This document shows, in pieces, positions 41,753 to 51,217 of a DNA stretch of 64,000 nt. A program made the position numbers and the translations under genes. Location of the stretch: the NCBI GenBank assembly GCA_035631035.1, contig DASQJL010000113.1, positions 62,001 through 126,000 of the forward strand, in the 5' to 3' direction. The stretch comes from Candidatus Binatia bacterium. GTDB lineage: Bacteria > Eisenbacteria > RBG-16-71-46 > SZUA-252. The notes below the pieces were generated by a model. It was not told the DNA's origin and searched no databases. It worked only from the letters and a program-made list of their open reading frames with translations. The stretch's first letter is position 1, and every line of letters starts with the position of its first letter.

Positions 41753-42946
41753 ATGCCCCGCCGCGCCGCGCCAGCCCGCAAGAGCCCTTCTGCGCCGCGG
41801 CGCTCGCCCTCCCGAAATGGGAACGCCCGAAACGCGGAGCGCTCCACGGGCTCCGCCGCCTCGAAGCTCCTCGACGGCTGCCTCAACGTCGCCGACCTGG
41901 AAGTTCTCGCCAAGCGGAAGCTTCCCCGCGCGACCTACGACTACTACGCCGGCGGCGCCGAGGACGAGCGGACCCTGGCGCGGAACCGGGCAGGGTTCGA
42001 GCGCTACGCCCTGCTCCATCGCGTGCTCGTGAACGTCGAGCGCGTGGACACGAGCGCCTCCGTGCTCGGCTCCGCCGTCACGAACCCGGTGCTCGTCGCG
42101 CCGACCGCCTACCAGCGGCTCGCGGACGACCGGGGGGAGATCGCCACCGCCCGCGCGGCGGGAGAGGCGGGGTCGCTCATGACGGTCAGCACGCTCGCCA
42201 CCCGAAGCCTGGAGGAGGTGGCGGCCGCGGCCACGGGGCCGCTCTGGTTCCAGCTCTACGTCTATCGCGACCGCGCCGTCACCGAGCGGCTGATCGCGCG
42301 GGCCGAGGCGGCGGGCTACCGCGCGCTCGTCGTCACCGTGGACACGCCGCTTCTGGGAAGGCGCGAGCGGGACCATCGGAACGGCTTCGCCCTTCCCCGC
42401 GGCATGACGATCGCGAACTTCACCGAGGATGCCGACCGCGCGGGGTTCGAGCGCTACGGCAGCCTCGCGGCCTACGCCTCGGCCCAGCTCGATCCCTCGC
42501 TCACCTGGGAATCGATCGAGTGGTTCCGGAAGCGGACCCGGCTCCCGATCGTGCTCAAGGGGATCGTGCGCGCGGACGACGCGCGGCGCGCGGTGGACTG
42601 CGGCGCCGACGGCGTCTGGGTGTCGAACCACGGAGGGCGGCAGCTCGACGGATGCGAGGCCTCGGTGCTCGCGCTGCCGGCGGTGGCCGAGGCCGTCGGG
42701 AGCGCCGCCGAGGTGTACGTGGACGGAGGGATCCGGCGCGGCAGCGAGGTCGTGAAAGCCCTGGCGCTCGGAGCGCGCGCGGTGTTCGTCGGGCGTCCGA
42801 TTCTCTGGGGGCTCGCCGTCGGGGGGGAGCGCGGGGTCCGCCGCGTGCTCGATCTCCTGCGCGAGGAGGTCGCGCTCTCGCTGGCGCTCGCCGGGTGCGC
42901 TGACCTCCGCTCCGCGGACCGAAGCCTGGTCGTCTCCTGCGCATGA
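41753..42946 (+). CDS. FMN-dependent alpha-hydroxy-acid oxidase
   Basis: The 397-residue protein has a basic N-terminal tail of about 40 residues and then a TIM-barrel flavoprotein: YDYYAGGAEDERTLARN, FQLYVYRDRAVTERL, ALVVTVDTPLLGRRERDHRN and VSNHGGRQLDG with catalytic His293. It oxidises L-lactate, glycolate or another 2-hydroxy acid; the substrate cannot be told by eye. GGAG lies 6 nt before ATG 41753. Its stop overlaps the lipoprotein ATG by 4 nt (ATGA). Confidence 0.93.
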   Translation: MPRRAAPARKSPSAPRRSPSRNGNARNAERSTGSAASKLLDGCLNVADLEVLAKRKLPRATYDYYAGGAEDERTLARNRAGFERYALLHRVLVNVERVDTSASVLGSAVTNPVLVAPTAYQRLADDRGEIATARAAGEAGSLMTVSTLATRSLEEVAAAATGPLWFQLYVYRDRAVTERLIARAEAAGYRALVVTVDTPLLGRRERDHRNGFALPRGMTIANFTEDADRAGFERYGSLAAYASAQLDPSLTWESIEWFRKRTRLPIVLKGIVRADDARRAVDCGADGVWVSNHGGRQLDGCEASVLALPAVAEAVGSAAEVYVDGGIRRGSEVVKALALGARAVFVGRPILWGLAVGGERGVRRVLDLLREEVALSLALAGCADLRSADRSLVVSCA

Positions 42947-43605
42947 CCGGCGTTCGGATCGCCTTCCCCCGTCCCGCGCTGGCCGCGGCGCTCGCCCTGG
43001 CGCTCTTCCCCGGCTGCCTCACCTACGAGAAGAGCCAGACCCGCGTCTCGGTCGACGCCAGAACAGGCGTCGCCCACGTGCAGACCACCTACTGGAACAT
43101 CGCCTCGACCGAGCCGGGGCGCCGGGAGCAGTGGGACGACTTCGAGCAACTCGATTCCCTGCGGCGGAGCGACGCCTATTTCGTCACGAGCTATCTGCGG
43201 AGCCCGGCGGGCGGACAGGTCGGGAAGCGCCGGGTCTGGATCGAGAAGGGGCGGGTGCACGCGTCGGCCTCGGTCACGACGCGGGACCTGAACGAGCTCG
43301 CCGAGGGATGGAGCGCCGACTCCTCCGAATATCGCTACACGTCCAGCCTGGAGATCACCGCCACCAACGGACGGCGGACCGACGACGAGAAGCCCACCGT
43401 CGTCTGGCCACGCTCGGCGCGGCTGCTCTCGGTCGCCGAACGGGACCCGCACTTCGGCGAGGCGGTCCCGTTCCGGCCGGAGATCCGGGACAGCCTCGCG
43501 AAGCGGCTTCCGCCGGCGGTGAAGGCGGCGCATCCGAAGCGCGCCGCGAAGCACCCGGCCGCGCGGCGCCCCCGCGCCCCCTCCAGGCGGAGACGGTCGC
43601 ATTAA
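42943..43605 (+). CDS. Hypothetical lipoprotein
   Basis: The 220-residue protein has a signal peptide with lipobox LFPGC (Cys25), a 150-residue mixed domain without a family I recognise, and a basic Pro/Lys/Arg tail (about 190-220). It is coupled by ATGA to the hydroxy-acid oxidase gene. The next gene seems to overlap its TAA stop. The basic tail is unusual for a lipoprotein. Confidence 0.72.
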   Translation: MTGVRIAFPRPALAAALALALFPGCLTYEKSQTRVSVDARTGVAHVQTTYWNIASTEPGRREQWDDFEQLDSLRRSDAYFVTSYLRSPAGGQVGKRRVWIEKGRVHASASVTTRDLNELAEGWSADSSEYRYTSSLEITATNGRRTDDEKPTVVWPRSARLLSVAERDPHFGEAVPFRPEIRDSLAKRLPPAVKAAHPKRAAKHPAARRPRAPSRRRRSH

Positions 43606-44200
43606 CGATCCGCTCGCCCGTCTCGGAGCCGGTTTCCTTCTCGGCCTCTCGCTCGTGGCCCCGCCGGGACCGGTGATGGCGATCATGTCCACCGCCTCGA
43701 CCCAGGGACGGCCGCGCGAGGCGATCCGGACGGCGCTCGGGGCCATGACCGCCGACGCGACCTGGCTCGCGCTCGTGACCCTCGGATTCCTGACGGTGCT
43801 CCGCCGCCATCCCCGCATCGTGGGCGCTCTCGGCGTCACCGGCGGCGTGATGCTGCTCGGGATGGCCTGGGACGGGATCCGGACCCTGCGACGAGGAGCC
43901 GCCGCCTCGTCGGCGCGCGGCTCCTATCGTCTCGGGCTCATGACGGTGCTCGCGAGCCCCTTTTCCTTCGGCTGGTGGATGGCCAGCGGTCCGATCGTGA
44001 TCTCGTCGCTCGGTGCGACGGGCATCGCCGGCCTTTTCCTGTCGATCCTCATCTACGCCGTCGCGATCAGCTACGCGCTCGCCTGGCTGGGCGCCCGCGT
44101 GGCGCACACCGCCACGGTCTTCGCCTGGATCGGCATCCTCATGCTGGCGGGGTTCGGCGTGCTCTTCATCGCCGAGGGGGCCCGCCTCGTCCGCGGCTAG
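43601..44200 (+). CDS. LysE/RhtB-family exporter, probable ATT start
   Basis: The 199-residue membrane protein has six segments. The LysE hallmark GLSLVAPPGPVMAIM occurs near the N-terminus, and the family also needs the preceding hydrophobic residues. The first ATG/GTG/TTG in frame is GTG 43655, which would delete this helix. ATT 43601 lies 8 nt after GGAG and overlaps the upstream TAA (ATTAA), so initiation at ATT by coupling is the best explanation. The alternative is the shorter GTG form. LysE proteins export amino acids or related compounds. Confidence 0.75.
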   Translation: MNDPLARLGAGFLLGLSLVAPPGPVMAIMSTASTQGRPREAIRTALGAMTADATWLALVTLGFLTVLRRHPRIVGALGVTGGVMLLGMAWDGIRTLRRGAAASSARGSYRLGLMTVLASPFSFGWWMASGPIVISSLGATGIAGLFLSILIYAVAISYALAWLGARVAHTATVFAWIGILMLAGFGVLFIAEGARLVRG

Positions 44201-44209
44201 TCGATCCCG

Positions 44210-45139
44210 TTAGTCGATCCGGGTCAGCTCCACGCGGCGATTCCTGGCGCGCCCGGCTTCGGTATCGTTCGGCGCGATCGGCCGCGTCTCGCCGTAGCCC
44301 CTGGCCTCCAGCCGCTTCGCGCTGACGCCCGCGCGGATCAGATAGGCGCGCACCGCCTCCGCGCGCCGCTGCGAGAGCTCCTTGTTGTAGGCGTCGTCGG
44401 CCACGGAGTCGGTGTGCCCGCCGACTTCCACGCGCACCTCGGGCCAGCGCAGGAGGGAGGCCGCGGTGCGGTCGAGCGTGGCCTTGGACTCGGGCGTCAG
44501 CTCGGCGCTGTCGGTGACGAAGTTCACCCCTTCCAGGATCAGCGTACGGGAGCCGTGCTGGAACATCGGCTCGCGCGTGTCCTTGAGACCGAAGCCGACG
44601 CCGACGAGAACCTGCGTGTTCGCCACGTTCGCGCCGCCGAGCCCTTCGTCCCCCATCCACCACTCCTCGCGCACCTCCATGTGGAACCGGGCTCCGGAGC
44701 CGGACGTCGGCCGGATGCCGATGCCGAGCGAGGCGAGCGGGCGTCCGAAGTCGTCGCGAGGCGTGGGAAGGTTCGCGTCGGCCCAGCCGAGCGCTCCCGC
44801 GAGGTACCAGGTTCCCCCTCCGTTCAGGCCGAAGTTCCGCTCCATGCCCACCCGCCCCTCCACCACCGTGGAGTGGTCGCCCGGCTCGGAGTCGATGCGG
44901 CTGTAGACGCCGTCGATGAACTGGGACCAGGGGCGATCCATGTTGGCGCCGATCCGGAGCCCCAACAGCGGCGACCAGCTCTGCTCGCGGCCGTGGTTGA
45001 CCAGGTTCGGATCGGAACCCATGAATCCGAGGAGAAGCTTCAACTCGCCGGGATCGTCGTCCCGGGCGAGGGCGGGTGCCCCGGAGAACGCCGCCGCCAG
45101 CGCGACGGCCACGACAGCCACGACCAGGATCGGTCGCAT
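44210..45139 (-). CDS. OmpA-family outer-membrane protein
   Basis: The 309-residue protein has a signal peptide (about 1-25), an eight-strand barrel-like domain (about 30-195) and a C-terminal OmpA/Pal peptidoglycan-binding domain (about 205-308) with VEVGGHTDSVADDAYNKELSQRRAEAVRAYLIRAG, ARGYGETRPIAPNDTEAGRARNRRVEL. It tethers the outer membrane to the cell wall. A GGAGG site precedes ATG 45139, and it is divergent from the response regulator gene. Confidence 0.95.
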   Translation of the reverse strand: MRPILVVAVVAVALAAAFSGAPALARDDDPGELKLLLGFMGSDPNLVNHGREQSWSPLLGLRIGANMDRPWSQFIDGVYSRIDSEPGDHSTVVEGRVGMERNFGLNGGGTWYLAGALGWADANLPTPRDDFGRPLASLGIGIRPTSGSGARFHMEVREEWWMGDEGLGGANVANTQVLVGVGFGLKDTREPMFQHGSRTLILEGVNFVTDSAELTPESKATLDRTAASLLRWPEVRVEVGGHTDSVADDAYNKELSQRRAEAVRAYLIRAGVSAKRLEARGYGETRPIAPNDTEAGRARNRRVELTRID

Positions 45140-45265
45140 ACGACCTCCATCTCAGGGTTCGTTGTGCAGCCCCTCGGGGCTTGGGATGGGGCCAGCCTAC
45201 ACCGACCGGCCGCGGGCTTCATGAAATCTTCACCGGTTCGTGGCATGCTCAGCGGGCGATTGCCC

Positions 45266-45271
45266 TCTAAT
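45266..45271 (+). promoter_or_regulatory. Possible -10 for the two-component operon
   Basis: TCTAAT in the divergent region 45140-45289, 18 nt before the TTG start. No clear -35 is visible. Confidence 0.3.
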
Positions 45272-45289
45272 TTCCATTCGGAGCGCCAC

Positions 45290-46030
45290 TTGACCCGAGC
45301 CCGAGTCCTGGTCGTGGACGATGACCCCAAGGTCCTGTCCTCCCTTCGCCTCTATCTGGAACACGCCGGATACGAGGTGGCGGCCGCGGCGGACGGACAG
45401 CGGGCCCTGGCCGTGGCCCGGGACTTCCGCCCCGACCTGGTCGTGCTCGACGTGATGCTCCCCAAGGGAGACGGCCTCGCCGTCTGCCGCGCGCTCCGGG
45501 CGGAATCGGAGATCCCGATCCTCTTCCTGACCGCCCGAGCGACCGAGGAGGACCGGCTGGAAGGACTGGATCTCGGCGCCGACGACTACGTGACGAAGCC
45601 GTTCAGCCCGCGCGAATTGGTCGCGCGCGTGCGCGCGATCCTCCGGCGGGCGGTGTCCGGCGAGGACGAGGAGCCCCGGCGGCGTTCCGCGCCGGCGGAG
45701 CCGCCGCCCGAGACCCTCCGGGTGGGCGCGCTCCGGATCGATTCCGCCCGCCACGAAGTGACGGTGCGCGGCGCGCGCGTGGAGCTCACGCCGCGCGAGT
45801 TCCGGCTGCTCCACGCGCTGGCGCGCGATCCCGGCCGCGCGATGAGCCGCGACGAGCTGGCCGAGCGCGCGTTCGGCCCCGACTACGAGGGGCTCGCGCG
45901 CACGGTGGACGCGCACGTGGCGAACCTGCGACGGAAGATCGAGCCCGACCCCGCTTGCCCCGTCTACGTGGAAACGGTGTTCGGGATCGGCTACCGGCTC
46001 CGCGCGGGACGCCGGAGCGGCGATGCGTAG
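45290..46030 (+). CDS. OmpR-family response regulator
   Basis: The 246-residue regulator has a receiver domain (RVLVVDDDP, phospho-acceptor Asp54 in LVVLDVMLPKG, Lys in VTKPFSP) and a winged-helix domain (about 150-240) ending VETVFGIGYRLR. I take TTG 45290 as start because GGAG lies 6 nt before it and there is no ATG or GTG at a suitable place. The sensor kinase gene follows after 11 bp. Confidence 0.93.
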   Translation: MTRARVLVVDDDPKVLSSLRLYLEHAGYEVAAAADGQRALAVARDFRPDLVVLDVMLPKGDGLAVCRALRAESEIPILFLTARATEEDRLEGLDLGADDYVTKPFSPRELVARVRAILRRAVSGEDEEPRRRSAPAEPPPETLRVGALRIDSARHEVTVRGARVELTPREFRLLHALARDPGRAMSRDELAERAFGPDYEGLARTVDAHVANLRRKIEPDPACPVYVETVFGIGYRLRAGRRSGDA

Positions 46031-46041
46031 CGGAACGCGCC

Positions 46042-47478
46042 ATGCTCCGTAGCCTGCGGGCGCGCCTTCTCCTGCTCGTCGCCGTGGTGGCGGGGCTCTC
46101 GCTGGCGGCGGCCGCGCTGCTCTCGCGTCAGGCCGTGCGCACGGAGTTCCTCCGCCTGGAGACCAGCGAGCGGGCCGCGCGCCTCGACGACGCGGCGGCG
46201 ATGCTCGACGCCTGGCTGCGCCGCACCGGCTCTCTCGCGGGCGCCGATTCCGTGCTCGGGCGGCTGCGCGCCTCCGGCGCGCGCGGCCGGGGCGGACTGG
46301 GCGCCGAATTCCTGCTGATCGCCCCCGACGGCGCCGTGCTCGGCGCGAGCACCCCCGAGTACCGGACGGCGAGCGTGGAGCTTCGCATGGACGGCGGCCT
46401 GGCGATCACGGTGCCGCGGCGCGAGGGGAACATCGTGCGCGTTCGGCGCGAGGTGCTGGTCGGAGGCCCGCGCGCGGCGATCCGGGGACCCGACGGCGCG
46501 CTTCGCGCGACGTTGTATCGCCTCCCCGCGATCCAGCCGGAGGCGATGCCCCCGCCCTTCATCATTTCGGTGAACCGCTGGCTCCTCCTGGCGGCGCTGG
46601 TCTCGGGCGCGCTCGCGATCCTGCTCACCCTCGCGCTCTCGCGCCGCATCCTCGGCCCGGTCGAGGCGCTGACGGGGGCGGTGCGCCGCATGGAGCGCGG
46701 CGATCTGACCGCGCGCGTGCCGGTCCGCTCGTCGGACGAGATCGCCGAGCTGTCGAGCGCCTTCAACCGCATGGCCGCTTCGCTCGAGGAGAACGAGGCG
46801 TCGCGGCGGCGCCTTTTGGGCGACGTGGCGCACGAACTGCGCTCGCCGCTCACCAACCTGCGCTGTCAGATCGAGGCGGTGGAGGACGGCCTCGCGACGG
46901 CGGACGCGGCGACGATGCGGTCGCTGCACGAGGAGACGCTGCTCTTGGGGAGGCTGGTGGAGGACATCCAGGACCTGGCGCTGGCCGAGGCGGGCCGGCT
47001 CCCGCTCCACCGCGAGCGGGTGTCGCCACGCGCGACGCTGGAGGCCGCGGCCGCCGCGTTCGCGCCGCTCGCGGCCGAGCGCGGGATCACGATCCACGCG
47101 GGAGGCGAGGGCGCGCCCGACGTGGACGCCGACCCCGCGCGGCTGAAGCAGGTGCTCCGCAATCTCCTCGCGAACGCGATCGCGCACACGCCCGAGGGAG
47201 GCACGGTGGAGCTCACCGCCAGCTTGGGCGAGGACGGCCGGGTGGCGTTCAGCGTGGGAGATACGGGAGCGGGCATCGCGCCCGAGGATCTGCCCCGGAT
47301 CTTCGACCGCTTCTACCGGGCCGACCGGGCCCGCTCGCGGGAGACCGGGGGCTCGGGGATCGGACTGTCGATCGTGAAGCAGCTCGTCGAGGCGCACGGC
47401 GGATCGGTGTCGGCCGAGAGCCGGCCGGGAGCGGGCACCACCATCCGCTTCACGCTTCCCCAGGCGCGGCCTTCATAG
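46042..47478 (+). CDS. HAMP-domain sensor histidine kinase
   Basis: The 478-residue kinase has two membrane segments (about 10-30 and 180-205) around a periplasmic sensor part. A HAMP domain is followed by a HisKA helix with LLGDVAHELRSPLTNLR (His264) and an HATPase domain with N-box LLANAIAH, GDTGAGI and GSGIGLSIVKQLVE. It autophosphorylates and phosphorylates the adjacent regulator. The signal is unknown. Confidence 0.95.
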   Translation: MLRSLRARLLLLVAVVAGLSLAAAALLSRQAVRTEFLRLETSERAARLDDAAAMLDAWLRRTGSLAGADSVLGRLRASGARGRGGLGAEFLLIAPDGAVLGASTPEYRTASVELRMDGGLAITVPRREGNIVRVRREVLVGGPRAAIRGPDGALRATLYRLPAIQPEAMPPPFIISVNRWLLLAALVSGALAILLTLALSRRILGPVEALTGAVRRMERGDLTARVPVRSSDEIAELSSAFNRMAASLEENEASRRRLLGDVAHELRSPLTNLRCQIEAVEDGLATADAATMRSLHEETLLLGRLVEDIQDLALAEAGRLPLHRERVSPRATLEAAAAAFAPLAAERGITIHAGGEGAPDVDADPARLKQVLRNLLANAIAHTPEGGTVELTASLGEDGRVAFSVGDTGAGIAPEDLPRIFDRFYRADRARSRETGGSGIGLSIVKQLVEAHGGSVSAESRPGAGTTIRFTLPQARPS

Positions 47479-47560
47479 CTCCTTCATACTCTGCGATTAT
47501 CGTCCCTGGCGTGGCCGCGCGACGCGGCTCTACCACGCCGATCGAGGAGGAATGACGAAC

Positions 47561-49903
47561 ATGCGACGCACCGCCCTGTTTCTCGCTCTTGCCCTGTTCC
47601 TCGCCGCCGCGCCGGCGAGCAAGCGCGCGCCGGCGCCCAAGCCCGTGCCCAAGCCGGCGCCGGAGTCGAAGCCGGCGCCGGGCGCCAAGGCGCTCGAATT
47701 CCCGAACAACGAAGCGGGCCGGCACGCCGCCGCCTGGTTCGAAGCCTTCAACCAGGGCGACGAGGCGATGCGGAAATTCCTCCAGGCCCACGTCGCGCCC
47801 GCCGCGCTCGCGCGGCGCACGCTCCAGGACCGGATGGACATCTACCGCGACATGAAGGACGAGCGCGGAAGGGTCATGCCGCTCTCCATCGAATCGTTCA
47901 CCGAATCCAGCGTGAAGGCGATCGCGCGCGGCGAGCGGGGCGGGCGCTTCGCGATCACGTTCCGCTGCGAGGACGACGCGCCGCACGGGCTCCTCGGGCT
48001 CCAGGTGGAGGACCTTCCGCCCGAGGAGGGCGCTCCCGAGGGGAACGAGGACGGCGGCTATTCCCGGGCGCCCGCGGGCCCCGTCATGAAGGACGCGCAG
48101 GTCGCGACCGCGCTCCGCGCGTACGTCGATTCGCTCGCGCGCGCGGACGCCTTTTCCGGCGCGATCCTTCTCGCGAAGGGAGATCGCGTGCTCGAGCGGA
48201 GCGCGTACGGCCTGGCCTCGCGCCGCTACGGCACGCCGAACCGGTTCGATACCAAGTTCAACCTCGGCTCGATCAACAAGGCGTTCACGAAGGTCGCGAT
48301 CGAGCAGCTCGCGGCGCGGGGAAAGCTGAGCCTGGACGACACGATCGACAAGTACGTCCCCGACTATCCTCGCGATGAGGCCTCCAAGATCACGATCCGC
48401 ATGCTGCTCGACCATCGGAGCGGCGTGCCCGACTTCTTCGGCCCCAAGTTCCAGAACGCCGACCGCACGCAGCTCCGGAGCGTCTCCGACTGGGTGCAGT
48501 TCATCCGCGACATGCCGCTTCGGTTTGAGCCCGGCACGCGCGAGGAGTACTCGAACGGCGGCTACATCCTCCTGGGCGCCGTCATCGAGAAGGCCTCCGG
48601 AATGGACTACTACGACTATGTGCGCCGGAACATCTACGAACCCGCGGGGATGAAGGACACCGATTCCTACCAGCAGGACGATCCCGTGCGGAATCTCGCC
48701 GAGGGGTACACGAAGTCGTCGGGTCGCGGCACCGACGGGAGGTGGCGCGATGCGGCCCTGATGCATCCCTGGCGCGGGAGCCCCGCCGGCGGCGGGTACT
48801 CGACCGTCGACGACCTCTATCGCTTCGCCCAGGCGCTGCGCTCGGGAACGCTGGGCGCTCGCGGCGAGGCGGGCATGGCGATCGCGGGAGGATCGCCCGG
48901 GACGAACGCGATGCTGATGATGCAGGGAGACTGGACGCTGGTGGTGCTCTCGAACCTGGACCCGCCCGCCGCAGAAAGGGTGGGAACCCGGTCGGGCGCC
49001 TGGCTCCGGCGGGCGGGAGTTCCCATGGGCGGCGCGACGCACCGGATCTCGGCCCGACCGCTCGGGGCCGAGCGTTCGGCCCGCGAGGAGAAGCCCGCGT
49101 CCACGATCCTTCCGGATGGGGGTGCCGCGGTGCCGATGACCTGGGCGGGACACCTCGCCTCGGTCTCCGTGATGCTGAACGGGCAGGGTCCCTTCCGCTT
49201 CGCGATCGATACCGGCGCGGCCGGCTGCGCTCGGATCGATGCCGCGGTGGCCCGGAAGCTGGGCCTGCCGGTGGTCGGCGAGGCCCGCGTCGGCGATCCG
49301 AGCGGGAAGAACATGAAATCGGCGGAGATCGTCTCCATCGATTCCCTCGCCATCGGCGGCGCTCGCTTCGTGGGGTTGACGGCCACGGCGGGCGATCTCG
49401 CGGGCCACTTGCCCGGCGAGGCGGTCGACGGGATTCTCGGATTCGGTTTGTTCGACGACTGCCTGCTCACGCTGGACTTTCCCGCGCTCCGGATGACGCT
49501 GGCCGAGGGTTCGCTGCCGGCAGACGGAGCCGGCGTCCTGACCTACCGCGACGAGCGCGGGATACCGTCCGTGACGATGCGCGTCGCCGGCGTGAGCGTG
49601 GACACGGACGTGGACGCGGGCGCCATGGGCGGCTTCAGCCTCCCCGAATCGTTCGCGGCGAAGCTGCCCCTGGCCGAGCCGCCCCGCGTGGTCGGACACG
49701 CCCGAACGGTCTCCAACGAATTCGAGATCAAGGCCGCGCGCCTCGACGGCGACGTGGCCGTGGGCGGGACCACGTTCGCCAAGCCGATGGTCGAGTTCCA
49801 GCCCGTCTTCGACGTGGGGAACATCGGCGCGCGGGTTCTCCGGGATTTCGCAGTCACGTTCGATCCGAAGAATCATCGGATGAGACTGGCGCGCAGCGCC
49901 TAG
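47561..49903 (+). CDS. Serine beta-lactamase-like hydrolase fused to retropepsin-like protease
   Basis: About 780 residues. A signal peptide is followed by a Lys/Pro/Ala-rich linker, a DUF-like part (about 45-150) and a class C beta-lactamase-fold domain (about 180-490) with FNLGSINKAFTK (Ser237, Lys240), EYSNGGYILLG and a late HPWRGSPAGGGYS motif. The C-terminal third (about 520-780) contains FAIDTGAAGCARID (Asp550) and a second half with VDTDVDAGAMGG, as in retroviral-type aspartyl proteases. Two hydrolase types in one secreted chain is uncommon. GAGGAGG stands 10 nt before ATG 47561; ATG 47552 is also possible but too close to it. Confidence 0.85.
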   Translation: MRRTALFLALALFLAAAPASKRAPAPKPVPKPAPESKPAPGAKALEFPNNEAGRHAAAWFEAFNQGDEAMRKFLQAHVAPAALARRTLQDRMDIYRDMKDERGRVMPLSIESFTESSVKAIARGERGGRFAITFRCEDDAPHGLLGLQVEDLPPEEGAPEGNEDGGYSRAPAGPVMKDAQVATALRAYVDSLARADAFSGAILLAKGDRVLERSAYGLASRRYGTPNRFDTKFNLGSINKAFTKVAIEQLAARGKLSLDDTIDKYVPDYPRDEASKITIRMLLDHRSGVPDFFGPKFQNADRTQLRSVSDWVQFIRDMPLRFEPGTREEYSNGGYILLGAVIEKASGMDYYDYVRRNIYEPAGMKDTDSYQQDDPVRNLAEGYTKSSGRGTDGRWRDAALMHPWRGSPAGGGYSTVDDLYRFAQALRSGTLGARGEAGMAIAGGSPGTNAMLMMQGDWTLVVLSNLDPPAAERVGTRSGAWLRRAGVPMGGATHRISARPLGAERSAREEKPASTILPDGGAAVPMTWAGHLASVSVMLNGQGPFRFAIDTGAAGCARIDAAVARKLGLPVVGEARVGDPSGKNMKSAEIVSIDSLAIGGARFVGLTATAGDLAGHLPGEAVDGILGFGLFDDCLLTLDFPALRMTLAEGSLPADGAGVLTYRDERGIPSVTMRVAGVSVDTDVDAGAMGGFSLPESFAAKLPLAEPPRVVGHARTVSNEFEIKAARLDGDVAVGGTTFAKPMVEFQPVFDVGNIGARVLRDFAVTFDPKNHRMRLARSA

Positions 49904-49981
49904 GCAAGACCTTCAGGGGCGAGTAGGATGAAGCCTCCCCCGAGGCTGCCACCCTGACTCTCTCCTCATCCTGGAGGAAGC

Positions 49982-50722
49982 ATGCCCGCGCCCCGATGGC
50001 TCTGGAAGCTCCGGCCCTGGCCCTGGCTCCCCCTTCTCGTGCTGCTCGCTCCGTGTCCTACGCGAGCCGCCGAAGACGCGGATGAGCCCATGAGAAACAC
50101 CCTCCGGCCGCACGCGCGGGCGCTGGAATTCGAGGTCGAGCCCCGGCTCGACGGCCTTGCGGGCTCGGCAACCATCTCCGGAAAGTACCACCTCAGCGCG
50201 CGAACAGCGATTCGCATCGGGTTCCTGTTCGCGGCGTCCGGCGGCGGCGGCTCGGCGGAGGATCGACTGTACCAGGACACGCTGCTGATCGCCTCCTCCT
50301 CGAGCGGCGACTCGGACGCGCACACGATCAACGTGTTTGCGCACGCCGTGCGTTATGCTCGTCTGGGCGCGCGTTTCGGGTTGTTCGGCTTTGCCGGACC
50401 CACCGTGCGCCAGGAGTGGTCGTCCCAGAGCAGCACGACGCGTGACTCCAGGAGTTCGGGGGTCTCCGCGTATCACTCGGAGGGAAGAACGTGGGGCGTC
50501 GGTAGTGATTTGGGAGCCGGTCTCGAGTGGTTCTTTTCGCGCCGATTCAGTCTCGGCGCCCGATGGGGAGTGGCATTCCTGTACTCGGAGCCGCACAGTG
50601 TATCTCGTCAGGTTTCGAGTGACGGCGTCAACCCGTCCGAGGTTCGGATCCACGAGTCCAACGGACACGGATTTGCGATCAACTCGACTCCGGCGGTCAT
50701 CATGCTTGGAGGATACTTCTGA
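49982..50722 (+). CDS. Predicted outer-membrane barrel protein
   Basis: The 246-residue protein has a Trp-rich signal peptide (about 1-32), then alternating hydrophobic strands with Gly turns, such as RLGARFGLFGFAGPTVRQEW and RRFSLGARWGVAFLYSE, and a C-terminal aromatic residue (MLGGYF), as expected for a barrel. No family can be named. GGAGGAAGC precedes ATG 49982. Its TGA overlaps the ATG of the next gene (TGATG). Confidence 0.72.
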   Translation: MPAPRWLWKLRPWPWLPLLVLLAPCPTRAAEDADEPMRNTLRPHARALEFEVEPRLDGLAGSATISGKYHLSARTAIRIGFLFAASGGGGSAEDRLYQDTLLIASSSSGDSDAHTINVFAHAVRYARLGARFGLFGFAGPTVRQEWSSQSSTTRDSRSSGVSAYHSEGRTWGVGSDLGAGLEWFFSRRFSLGARWGVAFLYSEPHSVSRQVSSDGVNPSEVRIHESNGHGFAINSTPAVIMLGGYF

Positions 50723-51156
50723 TGGCCGATGCGATCACCAGTGAGAACGAGCTAGCCGCCATCGTGCGTGGCGCGAAGCGCGTGGCCGTGATCGGTATGG
50801 TGGACGAGCAGCGCTCCGACCGTCCGGCGTACACCATTCCCGAGATGTGCCGCCAGACGGGGATGGAGGTCGTCCCGGTGAACCCGCGCATCGAATCCTC
50901 GCAGGGGCTCAGGGCCTACCCCGACCTGGCCTCCGTTCCGGGGACGTTCGATCTGGTGAACGTCTTCCGACGCTCCGAGGATGTCCCGCCGCACGCCGAC
51001 GAGGTGCTCGCGCTCCCGCCCGAGCGGCGCCCCAAGGTGTTCTGGATGCAGAGCGGGATCCGGAACGACGAGGCCGCGGCGAAGTTGGCGGCGGCGGGGA
51101 TCCAGGTCGTGCAGGACCGGTGCCTGGGGGTGTACGCGGCCCGCTACCGGACCTGA
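50722..51156 (+). CDS. CoA-binding domain protein (YccU-like)
   Basis: The 144-residue Rossmann protein has VAVIGMVDEQRSDRPAY, VVPVNPRIESSQGLRAYPDLASVP and VFWMQSGIRNDEAAAKLAAAGIQVVQDRCLGVYAARY, all family features. Such proteins bind CoA and may regulate acyl-CoA metabolism; a CoA-protection role under stress has been discussed for relatives. Start ATG 50722 overlaps the barrel stop by 1 nt. Confidence 0.92.
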   Translation: MADAITSENELAAIVRGAKRVAVIGMVDEQRSDRPAYTIPEMCRQTGMEVVPVNPRIESSQGLRAYPDLASVPGTFDLVNVFRRSEDVPPHADEVLALPPERRPKVFWMQSGIRNDEAAAKLAAAGIQVVQDRCLGVYAARYRT

Positions 51157-51217
51157 GGGAGGTACACCCGCAAGCTTCGGATAGTGCCCTTCGGCGCGCG
51201 GCCCTATCGTCTCCGAC

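Noticed and set aside
44198-44220. Direct repeat TAGTCGATCC twice at the LysE/OmpA ends
   Set aside because: Only 10 bp long and explained by the two neighbouring stop regions; no sign of an attachment site or mobile element.
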